A DNA stretch of 64,000 nt from Amycolatopsis coloradensis (GCF_001953865.1 NZ_MQUQ01000008.1:184766-248765); one strand, 5' to 3'. Counted from the first letter of the stretch, positions 17,821-27,054 are shown. The notes: generated by a model not told the origin, from the letters alone. A program made the numbers and translations.

Positions 17821-18458
17821 GACCCGCCTTCCGTGGCGGGTGGCCCGGCCGCCTTGGCGGCCCTCGCCGCCTTGGCCACCGCGGCGGTCCGCTGCAGGAG
17901 GGTGATTATCGAAAGCACCGCGAGCAGCCAGAGGGTGATGTCCACGGTGTACGGAACGCCCAGACCGTGCAGTCCGGTTCCCACCAGGGCGATGATCAGC
18001 CGTTCCGCACGTTCGACGAGCCCGCCGTCCGCCTCCAGTCCGGAAGCCTCGGCGCGGGCCTTGACGTACGAGATGACCTGCGCGAGCACCAGGCAGATCA
18101 GCGCGGCGGCCGCGGCGGGACGGTTGTCGTCGTGGACGAAGCACCACCACGCGATCGCGGCGAACAACGCGCCGTCGACCAGTCTGTCGCAAGTCGCGTC
18201 GAGGACGGCTCCGAACGCCGTGCCGTACCCGCGGGCGCGGGCCATCGCGCCGTCGAGCAGGTCCAGCATCGCGAAGCCCCAGACGGTGAAGGTGCCCCAC
18301 AGCAGCATGTCGTTGGGGAAGAACGCGAGCGCGCAGAGCACCGCCCCGGCCGTGCCGATGACGGTCATCGCGTTCGGGGTCAGACCGGCGCGGACGAGCA
18401 CCTTCCCCATCGGGTCGGTGACGCGGGAAACGGAGGCGCGCGCGAAAATGTTGAGCAT
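17817..18458 (-). CDS. pgsA: phosphatidylinositol phosphate synthase
   Basis: 213 aa, CDP-alcohol phosphatidyltransferase. The family motif D(x2)DG(x2)AR(x8)G(x3)D(x3)D is complete, running from DLLDGAMARARG to GAVLDATCDRLVD (near residues 66-95). Six membrane helices are visible. It condenses CDP-diacylglycerol with inositol 1-phosphate to give phosphatidylinositol phosphate, the precursor of PIMs and lipomannan. It is the first gene of the pgsA-patA-pimA-LemA-like-XdhC-like operon. The Ala/Lys-rich tail of about 30 residues is probably cytosolic and disordered. Confidence 0.95.
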   Translation of the reverse strand: MLNIFARASVSRVTDPMGKVLVRAGLTPNAMTVIGTAGAVLCALAFFPNDMLLWGTFTVWGFAMLDLLDGAMARARGYGTAFGAVLDATCDRLVDGALFAAIAWWCFVHDDNRPAAAAALICLVLAQVISYVKARAEASGLEADGGLVERAERLIIALVGTGLHGLGVPYTVDITLWLLAVLSIITLLQRTAAVAKAARAAKAAGPPATEGGS

Positions 18459-18560
18459 CGGTTCTTCAGGTGCACCTAAGCAGCAGGGTCGGATGGTGCC
18501 CGAAGCCTATCCACCCGCACCGACACCCGTCGTCGCGCCCGCCCCTGGACCGGCTTCCGC

Positions 18561-19103
18561 TCAGTCCGCTTTGGCCAGTTCGGCCGACTCTTCGATGTCG
18601 GCGAGAGCGTCTTCCCGCAAGGCGAGTTCCGCCTCCGCGGCGGCGCATTTCGGCGACAGCCGCTCCAGCACGGCCGCGCTGATCTCCCCGAGCGCCTTCA
18701 CCTGATCGGGGGTCAGCGGGTCGAAGAGGCTCTCCCGGACGGCCTCGACATGGCCTGGCGCGGCCTTCTCCAGCGCGGCGAAACCTTCGGCGGTGAGCAC
18801 CGCCCAGGAACCGCGTTTGTCGGTGGGGCAGGACTCACGGCGTACCCAGCCGTTCGCCTCCAGCCGCGCGACCGCGTGCGAAAGCCTGCTGCGCGACGCC
18901 TTGCGCGCGCTGGCGAGTTCACTCATCCGCAGCTGACGGCCCGGCGCCTCCGACAGGGCGACGAGTACTTCGTAATAGGTGTGGGGCATGCCCGCCTCGT
19001 GCTGGAGCTGACCCTCCAGATGCGCTTGCAGCATCTGCGTGGCGGCGGAGAAGGCGCGCCAGACTTCTTGCTCCTCGTCGGAGAGCCATCGGGGTTCGGA
19101 CAT
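18561..19103 (-). CDS. MarR-family transcriptional regulator
   Basis: 180 aa. The winged helix lies at about residues 50-120: LRMSELASARKASRSRLSHAVARLEANGWVRRE holds the helix-turn-helix, and CPTDKRGSWAVLTAEG forms the wing. The C-terminal tail beyond residue 145 is longer and more acidic than usual. I chose the ATG at 19103; twelve more upstream codons are open but run into the operator. Two 18-bp palindromes lie immediately upstream, shared with the divergent yceI gene. It is therefore almost surely autoregulated and controls yceI. A third similar site stands in front of a nitroreductase gene at 23.4 kb. Confidence 0.93.
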   Translation of the reverse strand: MSEPRWLSDEEQEVWRAFSAATQMLQAHLEGQLQHEAGMPHTYYEVLVALSEAPGRQLRMSELASARKASRSRLSHAVARLEANGWVRRESCPTDKRGSWAVLTAEGFAALEKAAPGHVEAVRESLFDPLTPDQVKALGEISAAVLERLSPKCAAAEAELALREDALADIEESAELAKAD

Positions 19104-19120
19104 GCAGTCCATACTACCCC

Positions 19121-19172
19121 TGGTTGAACGCTCAACCAAACTGCGCTACAGTCGTGGTTGAGCGCTCAACCA
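19121..19172. promoter_or_regulatory. twin MarR operators in the marR-yceI promoter region
   Basis: TGGTTGAACGCTCAACCA (19121-19138, one mismatched pair) and TGGTTGAGCGCTCAACCA (19155-19172, perfect) are 18-bp palindromes 34 bp apart centre to centre. They fill the space between the divergent marR and yceI starts, the first nearer marR and the second nearer yceI. The size and symmetry fit a MarR dimer on each site. A TACAGT hexamer between them could be a -10 box. Confidence 0.8.
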
Positions 19173-19220
19173 GCTGAGGGTTCACCACCGGCAGACCACA
19201 GACTTTTGGAGATCGACTTC

Positions 19221-19763
19221 ATGACCACCACCCAAATCCCCGGCTACGTCGCAGGCAAGTGGACGGTCGACACCGCGCACTCGGACATCGCCTACACCGT
19301 GAAGCACCTCGGCCTGGCGAAGTCCCGCGGCAACTTCACCGCCTTCACCGGCGAGGTCGTCACCGCCGACAACATCCTCGACTCCTCGGTCACCGTCGAG
19401 ATCGACGCCTCGTCGGTCGCCAGCGGCGTCGACGGGCGTGACACGCACCTCAAGTCCGAGGACTTCTTCCACGTCGAAGAGCACCCGGTCATCACCTTCC
19501 GCTCGACCGGCATCCGCGAGGACGGCGGCGACTACGTCATCGACGGTGAGCTCACCTGGCGCGGCAAGAGCGTTCCGGTCTCGCTCGAAGCCGAGTTCAA
19601 CGGCATCGGCACCAACCCGGCCAACGACAACGCCACCACCCTCGGCGTCTCGGCCACCGCCACCGTGAACCGCCGCGACTTCGGCATCGGCCCGGAGGGC
19701 AACGCCTTCCTGTCGGAGAAGGTCAAGATCGACATCGAGCTCCAGGCCGCGCTCAACGCCTGA
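19221..19763 (+). CDS. YceI family lipid-binding-type protein
   Basis: 180 aa, a complete YceI lipocalin-like beta-barrel. GKWTVDTAHSDIAYTVKHLGLAKSRG at the start, FPHVEEHP-type FFHVEEHPVITFRST in the middle and VNRRDFGIG near the end are the family blocks. Such proteins bind isoprenoid chains in a hydrophobic pocket. There is no signal peptide, so it is cytoplasmic. The ATG at 19221 follows TTGGAGATC. It is controlled by the divergent MarR regulator. In actinomycetes a MarR/YceI pair is a common, poorly understood stress module. Confidence 0.92.
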   Translation: MTTTQIPGYVAGKWTVDTAHSDIAYTVKHLGLAKSRGNFTAFTGEVVTADNILDSSVTVEIDASSVASGVDGRDTHLKSEDFFHVEEHPVITFRSTGIREDGGDYVIDGELTWRGKSVPVSLEAEFNGIGTNPANDNATTLGVSATATVNRRDFGIGPEGNAFLSEKVKIDIELQAALNA

Positions 19764-19830
19764 GCCCCGCGCTTCGGCCGGTTGGGTCTTCAAGGCCCCC
19801 TTCTCGGCTCAGCCGGGGAAACTTTCCCCA

Positions 19831-19887
19831 AGTACGTGAAGGACCCCTTCATTGCGCTAGACGCAGTGAAGGGGTCCTTCACGTACT
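19831..19887. repeat. long imperfect hairpin, GTGAAGGACCCCTTCA type
   Basis: Arms 19831-19856 and 19862-19887 are 26 nt each with a single G-T mismatch and a 5-nt loop. It lies between the convergent yceI and HIT genes, so it can act as a terminator both ways. Nearby fragments (CTTCAAGGCCCCCTTCTC at 19789-19806 and AAGGCCATCTTC near 19950) look like decayed versions. The motif resembles a dispersed intergenic repeat I associate with Amycolatopsis, which would need a genome search to confirm. Confidence 0.65.
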
Positions 19888-20048
19888 TCAGGCGCCCAGG
19901 GCACCGAGCGGGGCGGGCCGGGCCGGGCATGCCTGTCGCGGGTGTCATGAAGGCCATCTTCAGTCAACGGTTCAAGGTGGCGCTCTCTCACTCACGCCAC
20001 CGACCGCATCTAGAGGACTACTTGCGTTCGGGTGGTGGGATGGCCGAC

Positions 20049-20585
20049 CTACCAGGCGTCCGCCAGCAGCTGCCGCGTCTCCCCCAGCAGCTGCGGCAGC
20101 ACCTTCGTATGCCCGATCACCGGCATGAAGTTCGCGTCGCCGCCCCACCGCGGCACCACGTGCTGGTGCAGGTGCGCGGCGATCCCCGCACCGGCGATCA
20201 CGCCCTGGTTCATCCCGATGTTGAACCCGTGCGCCGAAGAAACCTCCCGGATCACCCGCATCGCGTGCTGGGTGAACTCGGCCACCTCGACGGTCTCCTC
20301 CGGCGTGAGATCCGGATAGTCCGCGACGTGGCGGTACGGCACGGCCATCAGGTGGCCGGGGTTGTACGGGTACAGGTTCAGCACCGCGTACACCGTCTTC
20401 CCCCGCGCGAGGATCAGCGCGTCCTCGTCGTTCTTCTCCGGAAGACGGCAGAACGGACAGCCCTCGTCGGGCTTCTTCGAGCCTTGCACGTAGGCGAGTC
20501 GGTGCGGGGTCCACAGGCGCTGCAAAGCGTCCGGGACCCCCACTCCGTCCTGTCCGACGACTTCAGGGCCATCGGGGCCCGTCAC
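20049..20585 (-). CDS. HIT-family Ap4A phosphorylase-like hydrolase
   Basis: 178 aa. The histidine triad [10 protein letters not shown] lies near residue 140, and CPFC at about 44-47 is the usual zinc-associated pair. [14 protein letters not shown] is the conserved entry of this actinobacterial group, whose mycobacterial member (Rv2613c) phosphorolyses diadenosine tetraphosphate to ADP and ATP. The GTG at 20585 overlaps the thrS stop (GTGA), so it is coupled to thrS, as in mycobacteria. Aminoacyl-tRNA synthetases make Ap4A under stress, which makes this pairing sensible. Confidence 0.92.
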   Translation of the reverse strand: MTGPDGPEVVGQDGVGVPDALQRLWTPHRLAYVQGSKKPDEGCPFCRLPEKNDEDALILARGKTVYAVLNLYPYNPGHLMAVPYRHVADYPDLTPEETVEVAEFTQHAMRVIREVSSAHGFNIGMNQGVIAGAGIAAHLHQHVVPRWGGDANFMPVIGHTKVLPQLLGETRQLLADAW

Positions 20586-22651
20586 CGGAGGACCGTCTCC
20601 AAACCCGCCACCGTCGGCGAGGAGTTCTCGCGACGCTGGACCCAGCCGGCGATCGCCTCGACCGCGTCGGCCACCGGGACGCCGTTGATCTGGCCGCCGT
20701 CGCGGAACCGGAAGGACACCGCGCCCGCCTCGACGTCCTTCGCGCCCGCCAGGAGCATGAAGGGCACCTTCTGCGTGGTGTGGGTGCGGATCTTCTTCTG
20801 CATCCGGTCGTCGCTCGCGTCGACGTTGACCCGGATCCCCTTGGCCCGCAGCGCCTTCTCGACCCCGCGCAGGTGCTCGACCTGGTCCTCGGTGATCGGG
20901 ATGCCGACCACCTGGACCGGCGACAGCCACGCCGGGAACGCGCCCGCGTAGTGCTCGGTCAGCACGCCGAAGAATCGCTCGATCGAGCCGAACAGCGCGC
21001 GGTGGATCATCACCGGACGCTGACGGCTGCCGTCACCCGCGGTGTACTCCAGCTCGAACTTCTCGGGCAGCATGAAGTCCAGCTGGATGGTCGACATCTG
21101 CCACGTGCGGCCCAGCGCGTCCTTGGCCTGCACGGAGATCTTCGGACCGTAGAACGCCGCGCCGCCCGGGTCCGGCACCAGTTCGAGGCCGGAGTCCACG
21201 GCGGCGGTGCGCAGTACCTCGGTCGCCTCGGCCCACACCTCTTCGGAGCCGATGTACTTCTCTTCGTTCCGAGTGGACAGTTCGAGGTAGAAGTCGTCGA
21301 GACCGTAGTCGCGCAACAGGTTCAGCACGAAGTCCAAAAGGGACTTCAGCTCACCGGGAACCTGCTCCAGGGTGCAGAAGATGTGCGCGTCGTCCTGCGT
21401 CATGCCCCGGACACGGGTGAGCCCGTGGATCACGCCGGACTTCTCGTAGCGGTACACCGAACCGAACTCGAACATCCGCAGCGGCAGTTCCCGGTAGGAA
21501 CGCCCGCGCGAGCGGAAGATCAGGTCGTGGAACGGGCAGTTCATCGGCTTGAGGTAGTAGTCCTGGCCCGGCTTCCGGACCGAACCGTCCTCGTTGTGCT
21601 CGGCGTCGAGGTGCATCGCCGGGTACATGCCGTCGCGGTACCAGTCGAGGTGGCCGGAGGTCTCGAAGAGCGCGCCCTTGGTGATGTGCGGCGAGTAGAC
21701 GAAGTCGTACCCGGCCTCGACGTGCCGCTGACGCGAGTAGTTCTCCATCTCCTGCCGGATGATCCCCCCCTTGGGGTGGAACACCGGCAGCCCCGAGCCG
21801 ATCTCGTCGGGGAAGGAGAACAGGTCCAGTTCGACACCGAGCTTGCGGTGGTCGCGGCGTTCCGCCTCGGCCAGGCGCTCCAGGTAGACGTCTTGCGCCT
21901 CGGCGGATTCCCAAGCGGTGCCGTAGATCCGCTGCAGCTGCGGGTTCTTGTCGTCACCACGCCAGTACGCGGCCGCGACGCGGGTGAGCTTGAACGCCGG
22001 GATGAACTTGGTGGTCGGCACGTGCGGGCCGCGGCAGAGGTCGCTCCACACGCGCTCCTTGGTGCGCGGATCGAGGTTGTCGTAGATGGTCAGCTCGCCG
22101 CCGCCGACCTCCATCACCTCGGAGGTGTCCACTGTGGAGTCTTCGGACTTGAGGTCGACCAGTTCGAGCTTGAACGGCTCGTCGGCCAGTTCCTTCTTGG
22201 CCTCGTCGACCGAGTCGAAGACACGACGGGAGAACTGCTGCGAACCCTTGACGATCTGCTTCATGCGCTTTTCCAGCGCTTGCAGGTCCTCCGGGGTGAA
22301 CGGGGTGTCGACGGCGAAGTCGTAGTAGAAACCGTCCTTGACCGGCGGGCCGATGCCGAGCTTGGCCTGCGGGAACTGCTGCTGCACGGCCTGGGCGAGC
22401 ACGTGGGCGGCCGAGTGACGGATGACGCTGCGGCCGTCCTCGGTGCCGGCGGCGACGGCCTCGACCTCGACCTCGGACTCCGGCGCCCAGGCCAGATCGC
22501 GGAGGTTCCCCTCGGCGTCGCGCACGACGACGATCGTGTCCGGCCCCTTGGTCGGCAGCCCCGCCTCTCGGACCGCGGTGCCCGCCGTAGTGCCCGCCGG
22601 TACCACCACGCGCGAGGCGGTTGCGGCTGCTACTGACGACGGCTGGGACAC
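20582..22651 (-). CDS. thrS: threonyl-tRNA synthetase
   Basis: 689 aa, a class II synthetase. An N-terminal TGS-like domain (residues 1-75) is followed by the editing domain with [11 protein letters not shown] (zinc-type HxxxH). The catalytic core has [23 protein letters not shown] (motif 2 region) and a C-terminal anticodon domain with [14 protein letters not shown] chose the GTG at 22651 with GAGGAG 8 nt upstream; a longer frame to 22711 begins inside the promoter. No T-box leader is visible. It is the first gene of a pair with the HIT protein gene. Confidence 0.97.
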   Translation of the reverse strand: MSQPSSVAAATASRVVVPAGTTAGTAVREAGLPTKGPDTIVVVRDAEGNLRDLAWAPESEVEVEAVAAGTEDGRSVIRHSAAHVLAQAVQQQFPQAKLGIGPPVKDGFYYDFAVDTPFTPEDLQALEKRMKQIVKGSQQFSRRVFDSVDEAKKELADEPFKLELVDLKSEDSTVDTSEVMEVGGGELTIYDNLDPRTKERVWSDLCRGPHVPTTKFIPAFKLTRVAAAYWRGDDKNPQLQRIYGTAWESAEAQDVYLERLAEAERRDHRKLGVELDLFSFPDEIGSGLPVFHPKGGIIRQEMENYSRQRHVEAGYDFVYSPHITKGALFETSGHLDWYRDGMYPAMHLDAEHNEDGSVRKPGQDYYLKPMNCPFHDLIFRSRGRSYRELPLRMFEFGSVYRYEKSGVIHGLTRVRGMTQDDAHIFCTLEQVPGELKSLLDFVLNLLRDYGLDDFYLELSTRNEEKYIGSEEVWAEATEVLRTAAVDSGLELVPDPGGAAFYGPKISVQAKDALGRTWQMSTIQLDFMLPEKFELEYTAGDGSRQRPVMIHRALFGSIERFFGVLTEHYAGAFPAWLSPVQVVGIPITEDQVEHLRGVEKALRAKGIRVNVDASDDRMQKKIRTHTTQKVPFMLLAGAKDVEAGAVSFRFRDGGQINGVPVADAVEAIAGWVQRRENSSPTVAGLETVLR

Positions 22652-22738
22652 GATGGACTCCTCGCGGTGAAAGCGGATGGTTCCCGTGATGTTAGTCGTC
22701 ACTTGCGGCACGGCTCACGCGCATTACCCCTAACACGA

Positions 22739-22772
22739 CGAAGGCCTCCTTCCCGTTGGAAGGAGGCCTTCG
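22739..22772. terminator. hairpin terminator after the nitroreductase gene
   Basis: A perfect 15-bp stem (22739-22753 with 22758-22772) closes a 4-nt loop. On the minus strand it begins 17 bp after the nitroreductase stop, upstream of the thrS promoter, and would isolate the two units. Confidence 0.75.
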
Positions 22773-22789
22773 CGCGTGGAGCGACGAGG

Positions 22790-23404
22790 TCAGACGGTCT
22801 CGACGACCTCGTCGAAGTCCAGCCGCGGCAGGCGGTCGAACCAGGGGTTCTCGCCCGGCTTGCCGACGTTGATCACGACAAGGGACTTCCACGGCTTGTC
22901 CGCGAAGAACTCCTTGTCGATGCCTTCGCGGTCGAAGCCGGTCATCGGGCCGGCGGCCAGCCCGGCGGCGCGGACGCCGATGATGAAGTAGCCGACCTGC
23001 AGCAGCGCGTTCAGCTTGGCGACCTCGATGCGGCCCGCCTCGTCGGCGAACAGGTCCTTCGCGCCGGGAAAGTGCGGGAACACGCGCGGGAGGTTCTCGT
23101 GAAACTCGGTGTCGGCGGCCAGCACGACGGTCACGGGAGCGGCCTCGGTCTTGGCGCGGTTGCCCTCGGACATCAGCGGGGAGAGGCGCTTCTTGCCCTC
23201 TTCGGTGCGGATCACCAGCGCGCGCAGCGGCTGGTTGTTCATCGAAGTCGGGGCCCACTTGACCAGTTCGTAGATCGCGCGGATCTGCTCGTCGGTCACC
23301 GGCTCGTCGCTGAAGTTGTTCGCGGTGCGGGCCTCGCGGAACAGCAGATCCTGCACGTCCTGCGGGAGGTTCAGGGTTTCGGCCGGCTCAACGCTGGTGG
23401 TCAT
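22790..23404 (-). CDS. nitroreductase-family protein, RutE/HadB-like
   Basis: 204 aa. The FMN-dependent nitroreductase fold shows FREARTANNFSDEPVTDEQI, then KWAPTSMNNQPLRALVI (FMN-binding Ser/Asn) and VGYFIIGVRAAGLAAGPMTGFD. The closest subgroup is RutE/HadB, malonic semialdehyde reductases or quinone/nitro reductases using NAD(P)H. A site resembling the MarR operators lies 44 bp upstream of the start, so it probably belongs to the same regulon as yceI. No rut operon is nearby, so a detoxification role is more likely than pyrimidine breakdown. Confidence 0.9.
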   Translation of the reverse strand: MTTSVEPAETLNLPQDVQDLLFREARTANNFSDEPVTDEQIRAIYELVKWAPTSMNNQPLRALVIRTEEGKKRLSPLMSEGNRAKTEAAPVTVVLAADTEFHENLPRVFPHFPGAKDLFADEAGRIEVAKLNALLQVGYFIIGVRAAGLAAGPMTGFDREGIDKEFFADKPWKSLVVINVGKPGENPWFDRLPRLDFDEVVETV

Positions 23405-23447
23405 GGGTGGATCTTCCTTCCGTACGCTTCCAGTACCCGTGCCAACC

Positions 23448-23465
23448 TAGTTGAGCGCTAAACTA
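23448..23465. promoter_or_regulatory. MarR-type operator upstream of the nitroreductase gene
   Basis: TAGTTGAGCGCTAAACTA is an 18-bp palindrome with one mismatched pair and shares the AGTTGAGCGCT core of the operators at 19.1 kb. A half-site, CGTTCAACTA, follows at 23471-23480. The distance from the start (44 bp) fits a site overlapping the promoter. Confidence 0.7.
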
Positions 23466-23511
23466 TTTCTCGTTCAACTATCAAAGGGTGTGGGTCCGGT
23501 CACAAAATTCG

Positions 23512-25038
23512 TCAGTAGGCCCCTCGCCCCTGCACCACGGCACGGAAGGTCTTCCAGAGGATCACCAGGTCCAGCGCGAGCGACCAGTCCTCGACGTAGC
23601 GCAGGTCGAGGCGGATGCTCTCGGCCCAACTGAGGTCGCTGCGACCACTGACCTGCCAGAGCCCGGTCAGCCCCGGCTTCACCAGCAGGCGGCGGCGCGC
23701 GTCGGGGGCGTACTTCGCGGTCTCCTCCGGCAACGGCGGACGAGGGCCGACGAGGGACATGCGCCCGCTCACGACGTTGAGCAACTGCGGCAGTTCGTCG
23801 AGCGAGTACCGGCGAAGCATGCCGCCGACCCGCGTGATCCGCGGATCCTTGCGCATTTTGAACAACGGTCCCGCGCCTTCGTTGTCCGACCGGAGTTCCT
23901 GCTTGAGCTTGTCGGCATCGGTGACCATGGTGCGGAACTTCACCATCGTGAAGGTGTGGCCGTCGCGGCCGACGCGACGCTGCCGGTAGATCACCGGACC
24001 GCGGTCGTCGAGCTTGATCGCGACCGCGATCGCCAGCAGCAGCGGGGAAACGAGAGTGAGGAGCAGGACGGAGCCGAACCTGTCGAGCACTTCCTTGACC
24101 AGACGTCGGCCACCGGTGAACATCGGCGCGCTGACGCGCAGCAGCGGCATGCCGAGCACACCGGAGACGTTCAGCCGCGGACCGGCCACCTCCATCAGCA
24201 TCGGGGCGACCACCATCTCGGCAGAGGTCCCTTCGAGGTCCCAGGCGAGCCGCTGAAGGCGCTTCGGGTTCCAGTGCTGGTCCGCGGTCACCGCGACCAC
24301 GCGGTAGCCGCCACGGCGGACATGGCCCGCGAGTTCGTCGAGCTTCCCGACGACCGGAACGCCTTCCACCTCACCGCTCCCCCGCTCCGCGCCGGCCCCG
24401 GAGTACGTGCAGACCGCTTCCACCCGCCAGCCGACGTGAGGGTCGGCCTTGGTGCGGGCGATGAGATCGGCGACCGTCTCGGCGCTGCCGGCCGCGAGCA
24501 CCGGCAGCAGGCATTCACCGAGCCGTCTGCGCCGGTGCAGCACCTGTCTCAGCACGTACCGCTGGAGGAACATGAAGACCGAGATCATCGGGACGACGAT
24601 GAAAACCCACGGCTGCACGGCGAGCGCGCCGAAAAGCAGACCTCCGAGCGCGACGAGAACAGCGGTGGCCACCAGGCCTCGCCCCAGCGTCCGATATTCC
24701 TCCGCGCCTTCGCCCAGCACGCGCGGACTCCAGGCGCGACAGACCGACAACCCGAACAGGAAGGCCGCGGCGGTACCGAGCGCGTGCATGTCGTGCGGAT
24801 CGGATCGATCGATCAAGAAAGCACTCATCACGATGAGCGCGAAGGCGGTGAAAACGTCACTACCGATGACCCAGGCACGGTAGCGCGATTCCCAAGCCGC
24901 GTACGGCGGCCGCGCCGACGTCGTGTCGACCGTCGCGGCGATGCCCGCACCCCTTTGCGGGGGGAGCGGGATCGACTGAAGGTCGATGTGCTGCGGCGTC
25001 CCGTTGACGGTGGACGACGGCCGCACCGACTCTTCCAT
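23512..25038 (-). CDS. polyprenyl-phosphate sugar-1-phosphate transferase (WbaP/ExoY type)
   Basis: 508 aa. Four to five membrane helices fill residues 60-165; a soluble Rossmann-like part follows (VLAAGSAETVADLIAR, RRGGYRVVAVTAD); a re-entrant helix at about 315-340 precedes the bacterial sugar transferase domain. That domain has YRQRRVGRDGHTFTMVKFRTM and DELPQLLNVVSGRMSLVGPRPP, the full catalytic signature. It transfers a sugar 1-phosphate to undecaprenyl phosphate, starting a surface polysaccharide. I chose the ATG at 25038 with GGGAGG upstream. It stands alone; no other polysaccharide genes are adjacent. Confidence 0.93.
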   Translation of the reverse strand: MEESVRPSSTVNGTPQHIDLQSIPLPPQRGAGIAATVDTTSARPPYAAWESRYRAWVIGSDVFTAFALIVMSAFLIDRSDPHDMHALGTAAAFLFGLSVCRAWSPRVLGEGAEEYRTLGRGLVATAVLVALGGLLFGALAVQPWVFIVVPMISVFMFLQRYVLRQVLHRRRRLGECLLPVLAAGSAETVADLIARTKADPHVGWRVEAVCTYSGAGAERGSGEVEGVPVVGKLDELAGHVRRGGYRVVAVTADQHWNPKRLQRLAWDLEGTSAEMVVAPMLMEVAGPRLNVSGVLGMPLLRVSAPMFTGGRRLVKEVLDRFGSVLLLTLVSPLLLAIAVAIKLDDRGPVIYRQRRVGRDGHTFTMVKFRTMVTDADKLKQELRSDNEGAGPLFKMRKDPRITRVGGMLRRYSLDELPQLLNVVSGRMSLVGPRPPLPEETAKYAPDARRRLLVKPGLTGLWQVSGRSDLSWAESIRLDLRYVEDWSLALDLVILWKTFRAVVQGRGAY

Positions 25039-25923
25039 CAGACCTCCCGGAGTGGGGATTCCCGAACGCCGGACCAACACGCTGAGTAAATGAGAACGAT
25101 TTCGAAGAGTGATCGATTCTCAAGGTCCCGCAGCGGCCGATGGGGCGACACACGCCAAGGTATCGGCCACTCTCCGGCCATCGTTACAACGATTTCCAGC
25201 CACACCCCGCAGGAGCTTCCGGCAAATGAATGGCTTGTTGATAACAAGATGATGACGATGCGTAATAGGCCGTATCCGCCGAACAACTACGCAAAGTAGT
25301 CACGAAAATCCCGGCTTTCCCGGCCACTTGGAGCACTGCGCGCCCGAACGGCCGAACAGCCCCGAAAACTCCATAATGGACGGTCTGGCGCAGTCGATCT
25401 CCGGCCGGTCCACTGTGGATTTCACCCACCGGGAGCACCACGGCCACCGAAGCGCGCTCACCGCGCATCGACCTACCTTGTCAATCGGTCACGAGGGCGG
25501 CGTTTCGTCACATCACGTCAGCGTCACGGCGACCCCGTCGACGGAGCCGTACGGGTGAGCCGCCCGGCCGTGCTCCACATCACGTCCGTCATGGTCTAGA
25601 CCTCCCACGAGGACATTTCGTGCCGAGGATCACAATGTCGTCTCGACGGCCTCCTTGTGCGACACTTTCCTCGCGCGACACCAGGCCTGTGGCGAATGTC
25701 CACACCGGCCGGACCCACCGCCTACGGAGTCGCCGGAGCCGGCGGCTCCCCGCGCACCGGGCGAATTCAGCCGCACCGTCCGGCCTGCCCGCGACGGTAG
25801 AAGTACCGCCCCCATATAACCCACGCCCGACCTGGGGATCGAAGAGCGCCGGACGGCTCTCCGCCACTACTGTCCGAGAATGAATCAAGGCCCCGGACCG
25901 AGTGGTCCAGGGCCTTCATCCGG
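25039..25923. other. long intergenic region
   Basis: About 885 bp upstream of the sugar transferase gene. It includes a stretch clearly poorer in G+C (about 25200-25300), probably the promoter zone. Several short frames exist, none with the third-position bias of real genes here. I see no RNA gene until the tRNA at its end. Confidence 0.5.
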
Positions 25924-25995
25924 TGGGCGATACTGGGATCGAACCAGTGACCTCTTCGGTGTGAACGAAGCGCTCTCCCGCTGAGCTAATCGCCC
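25924..25995 (-). tRNA. tRNA-Val (anticodon CAC)
   Basis: Read on the minus strand the cloverleaf is complete: acceptor GGGCGAT with ATCGCCC, D arm AGCTCAGCGGGAGAGC, anticodon stem CTTCG/CGAAG with loop TTCACAC (anticodon CAC, reading GUG), and T arm around GGTTCGATCCC. The terminal CCA is not fully encoded. It is separate from the plus-strand tRNA cluster 1 kb away, which carries the other valine tRNA. Confidence 0.96.
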
Positions 25996-26395
25996 GCTCG
26001 CGGTGTCCGGCAGACACTACCTCACGACTTTAGAGCGCCTGCAAACGGGTGGTTCGCCCTGACCACACTCCGCTCACCAGCAAATACGGAGCGAACAACC
26101 ACGAGCTAGCCGGGGTTGTCGAGGCCAGGGGGCGCCTGCGACGCGTTTCGACATTCGTGCGACGGTGCTATCGCGTGACGAGTAAACCGCGCAGTATGTA
26201 CCTGTGGACTGCCTGCAGGGCGCATGTAGGGCTGCGCGTCGCGCGGGTGATGATGGGGTGACGGAGTATGGATCCGGGGTCCGGTGACCCCGTCCGGGTG
26301 ATCTGCGGCGAAACCGCGTTCCGATCGGCCGGTCGACACGTCACATCATCGCCACTCGGTTCGACCGGGCCGGGAAGGAGACGAAGGGTAGGACG
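25996..26395. other. intergenic region upstream of ssgB
   Basis: 400 bp between the tRNA-Val start and the SsgA-family gene. No frame here has coding bias. The part near 26340-26395 ends in GGGAAGGAGACGAAGG, the ribosome site of the next gene. The ssgB promoter must be here, but no clear box stands out. Confidence 0.5.
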
Positions 26396-26821
26396 ATGCG
26401 CAACGATCACGTGACGCTCCGCTCGACGGCGGTGTTCGACCTCCTGGCACCGCGGACGCCCGCGGTTCCGGTCAAGGTGGAACTGCGATACGACACACGC
26501 GACCCTTACGCGGTCGTCGCCGCCTTCCGCACCGGCCGCGCCGGCTGGGTCGAGTGGGTGTACGCCCGCGATCTCCTCGCCGACGGCCTCCTTGCCGACG
26601 CCGGCGACGGTGACGTACGCATCCGCCCCTCCGTCGAAGACCCCGAGTCCGTCCTCATCGAACTGAACTCGCCCTCCGGGCACGCCATGTTCGAGGCGTC
26701 CGCTCAGGAGCTGGCCGACTTCCTCGACCGGACGTACGACGTCGTGCTGCCCGGCAACGAGCACCTGTGGGTCGACGTCGACGACGCCCTGACCCACCTC
26801 ATCCCCCACGATCTGGCCTGA
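26396..26821 (+). CDS. ssgB: SsgA-family sporulation/cell division protein, SsgB-like
   Basis: 141 aa, a single SsgA-like domain. The start, VTLRSTAVFDLLAP, then VKVELRYDTRDPYAVVAAFRTG, VEWVYARDLLADGL and GHAMFEASAQELADFLDRTYDVV follow the family closely. SsgB helps place FtsZ at division sites in aerial hyphae, and morphologically complex actinomycetes all have it. Its position next to a tRNA cluster is typical of core genome. The ATG at 26396 has AAGGAG just upstream. Its presence supports a filamentous, sporulating or fragmenting host. Confidence 0.9.
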   Translation: MRNDHVTLRSTAVFDLLAPRTPAVPVKVELRYDTRDPYAVVAAFRTGRAGWVEWVYARDLLADGLLADAGDGDVRIRPSVEDPESVLIELNSPSGHAMFEASAQELADFLDRTYDVVLPGNEHLWVDVDDALTHLIPHDLA

Positions 26822-26956
26822 TGACGGGCTTGCGAACAGCAAGTGGCACCCCGGTTGCGGGGCCGTTTTCGGGTCGGATAGTGTTCACACACACCACGGC
26901 GACGGGGTGAGGGACAGAGCCGCGAGGTTCTGACCTCCCGTCCGGACCGAGGATGT

Positions 26957-27029
26957 GCGGATGTAGCGCAGCTGGTAGCGCATCACCTTGCCAAGGTGAG
27001 GGTCGCGGGTTCGAATCCCGTCATCCGCT
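26957..27029 (+). tRNA. tRNA-Gly (anticodon GCC)
   Basis: Acceptor GCGGATG pairs with CATCCGC, anticodon arm TCACC-TTGCCAA-GGTGA gives anticodon GCC, T arm is CGGGTTCGAATCCCG. Discriminator T; CCA is not encoded. First of three tandem tRNA genes. Confidence 0.97.
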
Positions 27030-27054
27030 CGGAAGGCCTTCTCGGGCCTGACAC

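Noticed and set aside
20780..22636. 618-codon plus-strand frame opposite thrS
   Set aside because: Antisense shadow; the minus strand encodes complete threonyl-tRNA synthetase.
22652..22738. Possible T-box riboswitch leader for thrS
   Set aside because: The leader is under 90 nt and has no T-box core; actinobacterial thrS genes are seldom T-box controlled.
25090..25299. 69-codon plus-strand frame in the sugar transferase promoter region
   Set aside because: No domain, no ribosome site and non-coding composition in a low-GC patch.
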